Below are positions 1 to 6,482 of a stretch of 27,675 nt of DNA, piece by piece. Numbering within the stretch: the first letter of the stretch is position 1; each line of letters begins with the position of its first letter. Below the pieces are notes generated by a model. The model was not told the origin of the DNA, ran no database searches, and worked only from the letters and a program-made list of their open reading frames with translations. Location: IMG/VR virus record IMGVR_UViG_3300025933_000007, positions 1-27,675 of that record, one strand, 5' to 3'. A program made the translations under genes and the position numbers. The stretch comes from a virus.

Positions 1-106
1 CCTGCTGATAGGTGACGCCTTCATCCTGGATGATGGTGCGGACCTGATCGATCACCGGATCTTTGGTGCGAAAGTTATATGATTTGTAGAATTTGACCTT
101 GGTCAC
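1..106 (-). CDS. N-terminal fragment of a small HTH-like phage protein (cut by window edge)
   Basis: Thirty-five codons are readable from a GTG start at 106-104, which overlaps the stop of the preceding gene (GTGA). The N-terminus reads MTKVKFYKSYNFRTKDPV, followed by a helix-like stretch and ending at ..DEGVTYQQ. This resembles the opening of short Xre-like DNA-binding proteins of alphaproteobacterial phages, where a helix-turn-helix follows. The helix-turn-helix itself would lie beyond the window, so the assignment rests on resemblance of the first 35 residues only. It is the most distal gene of the leftward operon seen here. It could act as an additional regulator, but that is inference. 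Confidence 0.5.
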   Translation of the reverse strand, partial: MTKVKFYKSYNFRTKDPVIDQVRTIIQDEGVTYQQ

Positions 107-456
107 TTAGCACCTCCCGCCGGAAACAGTTTGTCACCCTTGTGTTTAATGAGTCCTTTGTCCTTGCTGCGCGAGACACCCGCATAGAAGCTGGCAGACG
201 GCAAACCGGCCCTCTCCCAGTGCTCGCGTAAATCCTGGTACAGGATTCCAGGGTTCTTCTCGACAAGGGCCTTGAGGAACTCCTGTTGATTGATCTTGTA
301 CCTGTTATACTTGCCATTCGGCTTGCTGGGCCGCTCATCGGCATCAACGATGGGCCCGATCTCATCGATCCTCCCACCGAGCTTCTTGAGCACCAGCAGG
401 GCATCGTAGACTTGTGCTGATGCAATTCGCGCCACTATTCGCATTTGTTTCGTCAC
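103..456 (-). CDS. Hypothetical early protein, possible winged-helix fold (117 aa)
   Basis: The GTG start at 456-454 overlaps the TGA stop of the HNH gene (GTGA) and has an AAAGGA ribosome site about 6 nt upstream. This is preferred to the longer ORF from 519, which would overlap the HNH gene by 67 nt. The product is basic. Its second half (residues ~55-110) alternates helices and a short turn, ending with a GLIKHKGDKLFPAG strand-like tail, which is compatible with a winged-helix DNA-binding unit. No family was recognised. It sits between the HNH nuclease and the HTH-like fragment in one overlapping operon, so translation is probably coupled. Confidence 0.7.
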   Translation of the reverse strand: MTKQMRIVARIASAQVYDALLVLKKLGGRIDEIGPIVDADERPSKPNGKYNRYKINQQEFLKALVEKNPGILYQDLREHWERAGLPSASFYAGVSRSKDKGLIKHKGDKLFPAGGAK

Positions 457-791
457 GGGTTTTTTCCTTTCCCAAAACCTTTGATAACGACCTTCACGCC
501 GCTCATGCGGCCTTTCCATTTCGGCTGCCTTGTGTTGGCTCGCTTCTCCTCTATACGTTTCGCCTTGTCGATGCCGCCGCGCTGCGCATCGGTGATCTCC
601 TTATGACACTTGGGGCATAGCACGCGGCAGTTCTGCAACGAATTGTCGCCGCCCAGGGCCGCCGCTCTTCTGTGATCGTACTCTGGACGACGACCCCCGA
701 AAGCCTGGGTGCAGATCTCGCATTTGCCCCCGGCGCGCTGCCACGCGGCTTCACGGGTTTCTTTGCTGAATTCGGCGCGATCTGTTCTCAT
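453..791 (-). CDS. HNH endonuclease
   Basis: A 112-residue protein with a complete HNH signature. It has a Cys pair C24-x2-C27, the YDH motif with D39-H40 as the metal and catalytic site, N50 and N54, then C59-x2-C62 followed by H63. The four cysteines would form the zinc knuckle that frames the beta-beta-alpha-metal nuclease fold. Family knowledge: phage HNH proteins nick or cut double-stranded DNA, acting in packaging, in homing or against host DNA. Here it lies downstream of the recombination genes, not beside the terminase, so a recombination or host-directed role is as likely as packaging. The C-terminal tail from residue ~75 is very basic. No strong ribosome site precedes the ATG. Confidence 0.9.
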   Translation of the reverse strand: MRTDRAEFSKETREAAWQRAGGKCEICTQAFGGRRPEYDHRRAAALGGDNSLQNCRVLCPKCHKEITDAQRGGIDKAKRIEEKRANTRQPKWKGRMSGVKVVIKGFGKGKNP

Positions 792-806
792 GTGAGGGTC
801 ACACTA

Positions 807-1289
807 TTACAAGTGCCGCCGGTCGGCCAACAATTTTTGCGCGACCTCAAGCACGTCTTGTTTCGACTTCTCGAATTCGGTCTTTTTCATCGCTCGCATG
901 CTCTGGCTCAGTGCCCGCCAGATGGTCACCTGGGTGCCGATCACTTCGCAGATCACGTAAGTGTCTAATTCGGAAATGAAGCTTGCAGCCTCCAGGGCTT
1001 CAGCATTGGTCCGGAAGTGCATCTTGCGCTGTGTGCAATAGCCTGCCTTGATCAGGCAGTACTTGCGCAGGTGGTCCATCGACGGGAAATCCTCGGCCAG
1101 GGATTCCGGCAGCGTCTGCCAGTAATCCGTCAGCTGAGCGAAGTAGTGATTATGGCTGGCGCGCGAGCGGTCGGAGATCTCCTCGACCTCGACCACTTCG
1201 CCCTTGCCATACAGCTTATCCATCCGTTTGGCGTGATAGAGTGAGGCGGTCTGAAAATTGCCGTCGCCCAGGTAAATGAGCGGTATCAT
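807..1289 (-). CDS. Conserved phage protein, DUF1367-like (160 aa)
   Basis: The start overlaps the stop of the exonuclease gene (ATGA), indicating translational coupling. The core contains SHNHYFAQLTDYW (residues ~45-57), then FPSMDHLRKYCLIKAGYC, and near the end a SQSMRAMKK..EF motif. This order (His-aromatic motif, HLRK, then SxSxRAM) recalls hypothetical phage proteins of the DUF1367 type often found near recombination genes. The assignment is from memory of family pattern and is tentative. Its function is unknown. Its place directly after exonuclease and annealing genes suggests an accessory in DNA recombination or processing. Confidence 0.75.
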   Translation of the reverse strand: MIPLIYLGDGNFQTASLYHAKRMDKLYGKGEVVEVEEISDRSRASHNHYFAQLTDYWQTLPESLAEDFPSMDHLRKYCLIKAGYCTQRKMHFRTNAEALEAASFISELDTYVICEVIGTQVTIWRALSQSMRAMKKTEFEKSKQDVLEVAQKLLADRRHL

Positions 1290-1921
1290 CCGTAACGCTC
1301 CTTGAGCGTCCCGACGATCTCGGCCACGCCATCGAGGAAAGTCTCGACCTCGTGCTCCATGACCTTGATGATGTTGTCATCGCGCTCGAAGCGCTGCATC
1401 CAGAAGCGCATGGTGGCGGGCAGGCGCGGATCGTAGGAGACGAAATCGCACCATTGCCTGCCGGTGCAGGCCATTTGCCACTGCATCTGTTTGCGATACT
1501 TCCCGTCGATCTCGCCGCTGAGAAGGGTTTGAATGTGGGTAGCGCTGTTCGGGCACTTCGCCTCGATCAGACCCAACCCGCCGACGAGACCGTCTGGACT
1601 GGCATGGGTGAAGGGAATTCTCGGATGGCGAACGAGCCCGACCGACTTGACCTCATTGCCAGAGATGAACTCGTAATTGGCCAGGGCTTCGGATTCCGTT
1701 TCCTTGCCCCACTGCATGGCCGGACTGGTATAGGTCTCGACCGGCATCCCGGTGATGCGCTCGATCACCAGAAGGGCCTCCAGATTGGCGCGCGAGGCTC
1801 CCCAGCCGGTTTTGGTGCGGGCCAGGGCCTCGTGGATCTGGGAAGCGCCCAGGCTCCCAGCGCGCGCCTGATGCCATTCTGGCGTACCCTGGATTAAGTC
1901 AATAAAGTTGTCATTTGCCAT
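1286..1921 (-). CDS. YqaJ/lambda-type phage exonuclease
   Basis: A 211-residue member of the YqaJ viral recombinase family, a PD-(D/E)xK 5'-3' exonuclease that makes 3' overhangs for annealing. Visible motifs are QGTPEWHQARAGSLGAS at residues 11-27, WGKETE at 71-76, SPDG with D110, then LIEAKCP with E120 and K122 (the D-ExK active site), and a downstream QMQWQMACTG helix. The ATG at 1921 is chosen over the longer ORF because it lies inside the last codons of the ERF gene with a GAGG site about 8 nt upstream. Its partner is the ERF annealing protein immediately upstream; together they form a two-component single-strand-annealing recombination module. Confidence 0.93.
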   Translation of the reverse strand: MANDNFIDLIQGTPEWHQARAGSLGASQIHEALARTKTGWGASRANLEALLVIERITGMPVETYTSPAMQWGKETESEALANYEFISGNEVKSVGLVRHPRIPFTHASPDGLVGGLGLIEAKCPNSATHIQTLLSGEIDGKYRKQMQWQMACTGRQWCDFVSYDPRLPATMRFWMQRFERDDNIIKVMEHEVETFLDGVAEIVGTLKERYG

Positions 1922-2699
1922 TGGCGGTAGCCTCAATGCGGCGGATCAGCTTGGCTTTGGCATCGAGGAATTCGGCGCGCGTAAGCTCGTCAAGATTGGT
2001 CCGGTTGTAGGACTTACAAACAAGTTCCTCGACGGCATTGCCTTGCGTGATCAGCTTGCGAAGCTCGTCATATTCGGCTTCGTTGATCAGCACCTCGCCC
2101 GGCTTGGGCGGCTTGCCGACCAGCTGGGCATCGTCATCCCTGGCCGCCGCGAGCCCCAGGACGGCTTTCAGCGTATAGCGCTCCAGATAGGTGGCGGTCG
2201 AACCCAGGGCCTGTACGGGGTTCTTGGAGCCGCTGGTGTCGTGCCCGGCGGTGAGGGTGGCGCGCCGGGAACCGCCTTGGACATGCTCCAGCACGCAGGT
2301 GATGGTGAGCATCATGCCATCGACCTTGGGCTCGAATGAATAGCTCAGACCATGCCGGGCCAGGATGGGATCGACATATTCGGCAATCTTGGCCAGATCC
2401 TCGAAAGCATATTCGGTGCGCTCGCCGGTTCGCCTGGAATCAAACCCGGCCGTCTCGGTCTTGCGGATGGGCTTGATCTCGGCCCTGGCGGCGCCGAAGG
2501 CGGCAATGAAGGCCTTGCGGGCCTCGTTCGCCTCATAGCGCTCCTGCAGGTCCATCATGTCCTTCAGGATCTCAGGGGTGGCGCCATCGCGCAGGGCCTG
2601 GGTGATGGCGGCAAGCGGCCCGGCGGGGCGAAGCTCAGACATCGGCGGCTGATTCCACAGGGGCACGCCCATGGTGGCGGATGCAGGTATGTCAGTCAT
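1911..2699 (-). CDS. erf: ERF-family single-strand annealing protein
   Basis: A 262-residue protein with the ERF superfamily signature: an N-terminal helical region with LQERYEANEARKAF (~51-64), a conserved YAFEDLAKI (~97-105), and a C-terminal core GSTATYLERYTLKAVLGLAA (166-185) followed by DDDA (188-191). Family knowledge: ERF proteins, known from P22, bind single-stranded DNA as rings and pair complementary strands, circularising or recombining phage DNA. The ATG overlaps the stop of the preceding 53-codon gene (ATGA) and is served by a GGAGG site within it. The next gene downstream is the exonuclease, as expected for this pair. Confidence 0.93.
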   Translation of the reverse strand: MTDIPASATMGVPLWNQPPMSELRPAGPLAAITQALRDGATPEILKDMMDLQERYEANEARKAFIAAFGAARAEIKPIRKTETAGFDSRRTGERTEYAFEDLAKIAEYVDPILARHGLSYSFEPKVDGMMLTITCVLEHVQGGSRRATLTAGHDTSGSKNPVQALGSTATYLERYTLKAVLGLAAARDDDAQLVGKPPKPGEVLINEAEYDELRKLITQGNAVEELVCKSYNRTNLDELTRAEFLDAKAKLIRRIEATANGK

Positions 2700-2857
2700 G
2701 GTTTTTCCTCCATGTTAAGTTGACGAGCAGCTTCCTCCGCCTCTCCGCGAGTGCTGAAATAGTCGTAAGGACCAGCATAGTCGTCTTCATCATCTGTGTG
2801 CCAGATCGTATAGGCGACGACCTTGATAACGCGGAACTTGGATTGTTTCTTGGTCAT
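2696..2857 (-). CDS. Small acidic hypothetical protein (53 aa)
   Basis: A short gene with a good AAAGGA ribosome site, ending in an ATGA overlap with the ERF start; its last codons supply the GGAGG site for ERF. The product starts MTKKQSKFRVIKVVAYTIW, continues with a run of acidic residues (DDEDDY), then a helix TRGEAEEAARQLN. The beta-then-helix layout with EAEEAARQLN is typical of small phage proteins of unknown role. No family was recognised. Support comes from the ribosome site, tight packing and strand consistency with the operon. Confidence 0.72.
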   Translation of the reverse strand: MTKKQSKFRVIKVVAYTIWHTDDEDDYAGPYDYFSTRGEAEEAARQLNMEEKP

Positions 2858-2874
2858 GGAATTTTCCTTTCCGA

Positions 2875-3018
2875 TTAGCGGCCACTGAAAGTGGCGATTA
2901 CCAGATAGAGGACGCCGAAAGCGATTGCGGTATTACCCCAGGATGCGTTAGTCCAGTCAGCGAAGGTAAAACAACTGCCGAAGGCATCCGGCGTTGCTAA
3001 GCATTGTGCGATGGTCAT
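2875..3018 (-). CDS. Small single-pass membrane protein (47 aa)
   Basis: The start (ATG 3018) overlaps the methyltransferase stop (ATGA) and is preceded by a strong GGAGG at good spacing. The 47-residue product has one hydrophobic segment near the C-terminus (NTAIAFGVLYLVIATF, ~28-43) followed by a short GR tail, with two cysteines in the N-terminal half. This suggests a one-span inner-membrane protein. Its function is unknown; small early membrane proteins in phages can act in superinfection exclusion or host takeover, but nothing here proves that. Confidence 0.7.
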   Translation of the reverse strand: MTIAQCLATPDAFGSCFTFADWTNASWGNTAIAFGVLYLVIATFSGR

Positions 3019-3530
3019 GGTTTTCCTCCATTGTTGCAGTGATGAAGCAGGGTGCCACCCGCGTGCGTTGCATCGAAACGGCACCATGCATAGCTCTCCT
3101 TTCCCTTGTTCTTGGTCTCTGGGAACCAGCGCAAGCGGCCGATGACGACAACATCGCTGCAAGTCGGCATGAACGGCTTTGCCTGTTGTGTCGCGATCCA
3201 GTCGAATTCGAGCAGCAGCCATGTCGGCGCGATCTTCTGGAAGTGATCGATGAGCCGGTGCATCAATTCGCGAGTGTAGGGCGGATTGGTGATGATGGCG
3301 TCGACCTCGCCATAGCTGTCGAACGCAAGAGCGTCCTTGCCGAAGCGGATATCGCCAAAGTAAACGCATCGCAGGCCGACCGCCTCCAGGTGCCGGACCA
3401 GGGCACCGTCGCCACAGCAAGGTTCAGCAAAGGCGTTGATGCCGTTCAGATGCGGAATCAGCGGAACCACTGCATCCCATTGCGTGACATAGAAGTCGGC
3501 TGCGATGCGTTCGAAGTTACTGCGTTTGCC
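3015..3530 (-). CDS. DNA methyltransferase, adenine-type (NPPY)
   Basis: A class I SAM-dependent methyltransferase. Motif I is FAEPCCGDGALVRHLE (residues ~35-50, AEPxxGxG binding SAM); motif IV is TNPPY (82-86), the catalytic motif of N6-adenine or N4-cytosine DNA methylases. The start is set at TTG 3530 because the conserved N-terminal block GKRSNFERIAADFY begins directly after it and a GGGGG stretch lies 7 nt upstream. An ATG at 3584 would overlap the upstream gene by 68 nt. At 171 residues it lacks an obvious target-recognition domain and no cognate endonuclease is adjacent, so it is an orphan. It may modify phage DNA against restriction or regulate phage genes. Confidence 0.88.
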   Translation of the reverse strand, partial: GKRSNFERIAADFYVTQWDAVVPLIPHLNGINAFAEPCCGDGALVRHLEAVGLRCVYFGDIRFGKDALAFDSYGEVDAIITNPPYTRELMHRLIDHFQKIAPTWLLLEFDWIATQQAKPFMPTCSDVVVIGRLRWFPETKNKGKESYAWCRFDATHAGGTLLHHCNNGGKP

Positions 3531-3900
3531 CAACGGCGCGCCCCCAGTCGATCTCGCCGGTCTCAGCGAAATGACGCAATACACTGGCGGCCTGCTTCGC
3601 GCTCGCGTGCTTAGCCCGCTCAGAGACTGGCGTGAACAGTCGCTGACTGTCGTTCCAGTCCAGGCCCAGCCATTTGCTTGCCGTCGTGGCGTAATTGCTG
3701 CTGTGGCGGGGGCGTACTCCCATCATGCGGCAAGCATGCCCGGCGATGCAGGTGTCCCAATGCATCATGTTGAAGCTGTCGTTAAACAGGCGGTATTCGC
3801 GGTCGCGCTCTTCGAGGTTTTCGAGACGGTCGGCCAGGGCGTGCAAGTCCTCCTTGTTGCGCGGCGTGACATGGGTGTCGGAACTCTGGTCGTAGGGCAT
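3517..3900 (-). CDS. Conserved hypothetical phage protein (127 aa)
   Basis: The start at ATG 3900 follows a good GGAG site inside a leader resembling several others in this genome; the longer ORF from 3927 adds only unsupported residues. The centre reads FNMMHWDTCIAGHACRMMG (~40-58), and the C-terminus has AASVLRHFAETGEIDW. I know similar arrangements (DSCIAGHA..., then a T-x-x-AAxVLRHLAETGEVDW ending) from Rhizobiales phages and genomes, but have no function for them. It is the first gene after the promoter and dyad at 3919-3955 and overlaps the methyltransferase gene by 14 nt. Confidence 0.8.
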   Translation of the reverse strand: MPYDQSSDTHVTPRNKEDLHALADRLENLEERDREYRLFNDSFNMMHWDTCIAGHACRMMGVRPRHSSNYATTASKWLGLDWNDSQRLFTPVSERAKHASAKQAASVLRHFAETGEIDWGRAVGQTQ

Positions 3901-3918
3901 CGGTTTCTCCTTTCCGTT

Positions 3919-3933
3919 ACAAGACATCTTTGT
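3919..3933. promoter_or_regulatory. Operator-like dyad, site A
   Basis: ACAAG-acatc-TTTGT, one mismatch from the ACAAG-N5-CTTGT dyad shared with sites B, C and D; flanking T and A extend the symmetry to 17 bp. It lies 19 nt before the ATG at 3900. A leftward -35 box TTGACT occurs at 3955-3950, and the likely -10 (TACAAA at 3934-3929, or AAAGAT at 3931-3926) overlaps the dyad. Promoter spacing here (15 or 18) is less good than at the other sites. Confidence 0.5.
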
Positions 3934-3951
3934 AGGCTAGGCTTGGCAAAG

Positions 3952-4299
3952 TCAACGAAACACATAGACCGGCGTGCTTCTGGCGTGCGATTTTGGGGTC
4001 CGCATCTGATCCATTGCCCCCGTCATGACCAGGATATTCTGCTCAATGGCCAATCTGATCAGTCGGCCCCAGGCATTGTGATGCGTGGGCAGGCCGATGA
4101 CCGGAGTCAAAGCGAGGCGGATCTCTTCGCCGGTCGCGCCATTGTGAAAGCGGTCTTTCAGCCGGGGCATCAGCCGCAGTCCCTGGATCATCCATTCCAC
4201 ATTGTTGGCCCCGACCCGCGCCATTCCCCGGTCGCGTTCGGCGCGCGCACTGGTGTAGCCAAACAGGTCAGGGCCATCCGGGGGTTTTCGCTTCACCAT
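3952..4299 (-). CDS. Conserved hypothetical protein (115 aa)
   Basis: The ATG overlaps the end of the small membrane-protein gene. The N-terminus is basic, followed by a helical stretch. A conserved-looking C-terminal half reads TPVIGLPTHHNAWGRLIRL (~71-89) and then a SHARSTPVYVF ending. This layout (GxPxHxNAWG, small helical core, SHAR.xPVxx) recurs in phage hypothetical proteins near replication or recombination genes. It is compatible with a small DNA-binding winged helix, but no function is known to me. The stop lies directly against the -35 box of the next transcription start (3950-3955). Confidence 0.75.
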   Translation of the reverse strand: MVKRKPPDGPDLFGYTSARAERDRGMARVGANNVEWMIQGLRLMPRLKDRFHNGATGEEIRLALTPVIGLPTHHNAWGRLIRLAIEQNILVMTGAMDQMRTPKSHARSTPVYVFR

Positions 4300-4391
4300 G
4301 TCGCGATCACCTGCATCCCGGCGATGGTGGCGCTGACGATGACGAGGGTGGTAAAAGCCCAGACCAGCAGAACCTGAAACATGCCATGCAC
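4293..4391 (-). CDS. Very small membrane protein (32 aa)
   Basis: An open frame with a GTG start at 4391 (an ATG at 4382 is possible) and a GGGAG site 7 nt upstream, ending in a short overlap with the next gene. After a short N-terminus nearly the whole product is one hydrophobic segment (MFQVLLVWAFTTLVIVSATI, ~4-23). The signal for coding is the ribosome site, the overlap and the membrane segment; there is no recognised family. It lies downstream of a strong hairpin (4414-4431), so its translation may depend on readthrough or processing. Confidence 0.6.
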   Translation of the reverse strand: MHGMFQVLLVWAFTTLVIVSATIAGMQVIATW

Positions 4392-4413
4392 GATAGCTCT
4401 CCCTTATTGTGAT

Positions 4414-4431
4414 GGGGGGCCGAAGCCCCCC
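4414..4431 (-). terminator. GC hairpin with UUCG tetraloop (attenuator or processing site)
   Basis: On the minus-strand transcript this is a perfect 7-bp stem GGGGGGC / GCCCCCC closed by a C(UUCG)G tetraloop, 8 nt after the stop of the DUF6011-like gene. There is no run of U after it, so it is not a classical intrinsic terminator. It may protect the upstream message 3' end or reduce expression of downstream genes. Confidence 0.5.
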
Positions 4432-4438
4432 GGTTACC

Positions 4439-4999
4439 TTACAAGCCCCAGTTTTGAGCGCATATGGGGCCGATGCCGTTCGCGATGCTGACCGGGTCGG
4501 TCAACTCCCGGCCGCAGCACGAGCACTGTCCGGTGCGCTTGCCGTAGTCCTGGGCGGCCTTCGACGGATTGGCGGCGATGACCTTCAGGGCGTCGAGAAT
4601 GCCGTCCTGGACGGTGCTGACCGGGTGCCAGACGCCGCTGAGGAGCTTGCCCTGGTACTCCTTGCGCGAGGCGGTCTTGACGTATAGGGCGCCCGGATTC
4701 TTGCCGCTCGCCTTGGCCGGGGTGATGATCACGCCCTCAGCCCGGTAAGCCATCTTGTTCAGGCCTGCCGCCATCGCGGCTTCGAACATCTTGTGGATGG
4801 GGGCCATGTCGAGGGGCGCGGCGCCGACGACATCGGCATGCGCCTTGCGGGCGGCGCACTTTTCCATCATGGAGCGGGCAGCAGCCTCCTGGCGCGGGGT
4901 CAGCGAACCGTAGTTCTCCCAGGCCGCGACCAAGGAATTGGCGAAGCTGGACCAGGAAGAGGCGCCGACGAGGAAGGTGTAGAGGGGGGATGCAGACAT
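4439..4999 (-). CDS. DUF6011-like zinc-finger protein (186 aa)
   Basis: The ATG at 4999 has a GGAG site 8 nt upstream and is preferred to 5053. The C-terminus carries a compact cysteine motif, TGQCSCCGRELTDP then SIANGIGPICAQNWG (residues ~155-185). This is the TGxCxxCGRxL...SxxxGIGPxC pattern of the DUF6011 zinc-binding domain found in many phage and plasmid proteins. The preceding ~150 residues are alpha-rich with a basic central part. Function is unknown; a treble-clef-like metal site suggests nucleic-acid or protein binding. It is the first gene behind the best promoter of the leftward operon (TTGACC-N17-TATATG) and its embedded dyad. Confidence 0.85.
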   Translation of the reverse strand: MSASPLYTFLVGASSWSSFANSLVAAWENYGSLTPRQEAAARSMMEKCAARKAHADVVGAAPLDMAPIHKMFEAAMAAGLNKMAYRAEGVIITPAKASGKNPGALYVKTASRKEYQGKLLSGVWHPVSTVQDGILDALKVIAANPSKAAQDYGKRTGQCSCCGRELTDPVSIANGIGPICAQNWGL

Positions 5000-5024
5000 T
5001 GGGTTTCTCCTTGCCAATGACCAA

Positions 5025-5053
5025 CATATATACAAGGGGGACTTGTGGGTCAA
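5025..5053 (-). promoter_or_regulatory. Sigma-70 type leftward promoter with operator dyad in its spacer (site B)
   Basis: On the minus strand, -35 TTGACC (5053-5048), a 17-nt spacer, and -10 TATATG (5030-5025), close to consensus and 25 nt before the ATG at 4999. The spacer holds a perfect inverted repeat ACAAG-N5-CTTGT at 5032-5046. A repressor bound there would cover both promoter boxes. An outer G/C inverted repeat (5036-5060) surrounds it. Confidence 0.75.
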
Positions 5054-5067
5054 GCCCCCCCCGTAAA

Positions 5068-5301
5068 TTATTCTTGCGGGGCGTCGGCCTCCAGCTGGTC
5101 GGCAATCTCGCCCAGCTGGGCGGCAAGATCCTCCAGCTGGTCGGCGTTTATCCGCAGCTGCAGGGCCTTGCCCAGGGCGGCGAAGTCAGCCTTGCCGCTC
5201 TTCAGCCGCTCATGCAGCTGCGCGATGGCCTCGGCCGCGATCTGAGGCATTTCCCAATCCTCGGCCTCCTCGATATCGGCAATCAGTCGTTCCAGTTTCA
5301 T
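5068..5301 (-). CDS. Acidic helical hypothetical protein (77 aa)
   Basis: The ATG is preceded by GGAG at 7 nt. The sequence is almost entirely helix-forming with heptad-like leucines (LGKALQLRINADQLEDLAAQ, ~43-62) and a high Glu/Asp content, suggesting a small coiled-coil. No family was recognised. It ends just before the promoter at 5025-5053, so it is the last gene of the leftward unit that begins at 6447, unless transcription continues through. Confidence 0.7.
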   Translation of the reverse strand: MKLERLIADIEEAEDWEMPQIAAEAIAQLHERLKSGKADFAALGKALQLRINADQLEDLAAQLGEIADQLEADAPQE

Positions 5302-5318
5302 GCACGTTCTCCTTCTGG

Positions 5319-5519
5319 TTAAGCGTGACCGGCAGGGCCGGAATAAGTGTCATTGCCCTGCCTGTAGGTATCGATGACCCACAGCACCCGTTTTTCGGAT
5401 TCCGCGACCGGATTGGCGACGATGATGGCGCCACAGCCGCACAGGATGTGGTGCTTCTGGACCTCCAGCAGTTCGTGCTGGTGGTCGCAGAAGGCGCATT
5501 CGATGATCATCTTTTTCAC
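5319..5519 (-). CDS. Small zinc-ribbon-like protein (66 aa)
   Basis: The GTG start overlaps the stop of the upstream gene (GTGA), with GAGG 7 nt upstream. The N-terminal half has C8-x2-C11, then a C-G-C near residues 28-30 (IECAFCDHQHEL ... HHILCGCGAI), which looks like a compact zinc ribbon. The remainder is a short beta-rich tail (RVLWVIDTYRQG). No family was assigned. Metal binding is inferred from cysteine spacing only. Confidence 0.72.
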   Translation of the reverse strand: MKKMIIECAFCDHQHELLEVQKHHILCGCGAIIVANPVAESEKRVLWVIDTYRQGNDTYSGPAGHA

Positions 5520-5725
5520 GGCATGACCTCGATCTCATAGTCGCGCATCTCGTCGGCGGTGAGCGGGCGATCCGTCTTGAACTCGCCAAACGGCAAGGCC
5601 GGATCGTAGGGAAGGTCGTAACGCACCACCCTCAGATAGGTCGGCGCCTTCACAAGCTCCCAGCCCAGGCCGCGCGGCAGCGTAAAGCTGCTCGCCGGGC
5701 GATACTTCATGCGGTAGGTGGTCAT
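5516..5725 (-). CDS. Hypothetical protein (69 aa)
   Basis: The ATG overlaps the preceding stop (ATGA), with GGAG about 9 nt upstream. The product begins MTTYRMKYRPASSF and ends DEMRDYEIEVMP; it is aromatic and proline rich with no recognised motif. Coding support is positional: translational coupling on both sides and a good ribosome site. Confidence 0.68.
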   Translation of the reverse strand: MTTYRMKYRPASSFTLPRGLGWELVKAPTYLRVVRYDLPYDPALPFGEFKTDRPLTADEMRDYEIEVMP

Positions 5726-6027
5726 GGCTTGGTTCTCCAGGCGTTCAATTCGGTGTGGAAGCGCGCGGGCACCTGGGCGACATCGGAATCACCGGCATCG
5801 GTGAAAAACGCAGGCAAGGCATTGTCGACCACATAGGCCCAGGAGCGGCAGAGAAGGCCGTCCACGTCGTTGCCGCGATCCCGCACCAGGACGAGCCGGA
5901 TGTTGGTCTCGCCCGCGTGGCGTTCCAGGAGCGGCGCCAATCGCTCGTCGTGGTCGTGGTCGAGGATGTCGCCAGTCTCGGGATCGACAGTCTCGATGTC
6001 CCATTCGAAGATGATCCGGCTTCCCAT
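5722..6027 (-). CDS. Acidic hypothetical protein (101 aa)
   Basis: The start follows a GGAGGGC stretch overlapping the end of the upstream gene. The product is acidic with an Asp/His-rich segment (DILDHDHDERL, ~20-30) and a RLVLVRDRGNDVDGL strand-like region. No family was recognised. The Asp/His cluster could bind metal, but it does not match a known active site. The gene is embedded in a run of short coupled early genes. Confidence 0.7.
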   Translation of the reverse strand: MGSRIIFEWDIETVDPETGDILDHDHDERLAPLLERHAGETNIRLVLVRDRGNDVDGLLCRSWAYVVDNALPAFFTDAGDSDVAQVPARFHTELNAWRTKP

Positions 6028-6030
6028 CGC

Positions 6031-6447
6031 TCAGCCCTCCTTCTTGGGGACGCGCACGACCAGGACGGCCGGGACGATCTCGTGGTGGACGCCGAGACCG
6101 GCGGCATTCGCCCAGCCGATACGCTTGCTCAATTCAGCCTGGGCCAGCTGCAAGCTGCCCGAGAATCCGATGATGCGACCAAGGCGCCATGCATGGGTGT
6201 AGTCGCGGTGACTGGCCGAGCTACGCTTACTGACGGTGCCGTCAGACCAGCGTGCCTCATACTTGAGCGGCGGCGCCCGGCGGGTGGCGACAAGGGCCTC
6301 GCCCGCGAGTTCAGGATAGCGCTGGACGGCGGCCAGGACGGCGGCTTCCTCGCTGACCGCCTTGACCGACGCGACATGGGAATACTGGCCATGGAACAGC
6401 GGGGCGCCGGGAGCGGTGCGGACATCAAACTTGTAAAGACGGGCCAT
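6031..6447 (-). CDS. First gene of leftward early operon, hypothetical (138 aa)
   Basis: The ATG at 6447 is chosen for its AAAGGA site in the repeated leader; the ORF from 6492 would run through the operator. The product starts MARLYKFDVRTAPGAPLFHG and contains an EEAAVLAAVQRYPEL helix, then a basic middle (KRSSASHRDYTHAWR) and a VPAVLVVRVPKKEG tail. The start of the sequence resembles small proteins that present a beta strand then a helix, but no function is known. It is transcribed from the promoter at 6483-6511 and is the gene most directly under the dyad operator of the divergent region. Confidence 0.75.
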   Translation of the reverse strand: MARLYKFDVRTAPGAPLFHGQYSHVASVKAVSEEAAVLAAVQRYPELAGEALVATRRAPPLKYEARWSDGTVSKRSSASHRDYTHAWRLGRIIGFSGSLQLAQAELSKRIGWANAAGLGVHHEIVPAVLVVRVPKKEG

Positions 6448-6482
6448 CGGTTTTTCCTTTCGAGTGGCGGGGTGACCATCCC

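Noticed and set aside
1923-1933. GGCGGTAGCCT, matching the core of an RfaH ops element
   Set aside because: Plus-strand match inside minus-strand genes, far from the structured leader, and without the rest of the ops sequence; likely chance.
3505-4377. Plus-strand frame of 290 codons in the early region
   Set aside because: It lies opposite three minus-strand genes with good starts and overlaps, and crosses their promoter; it looks like a high-GC shadow frame.
4414-4431. UUCG hairpin as a full intrinsic terminator
   Set aside because: No U tract follows on the minus-strand transcript; kept only as an attenuator or processing element.
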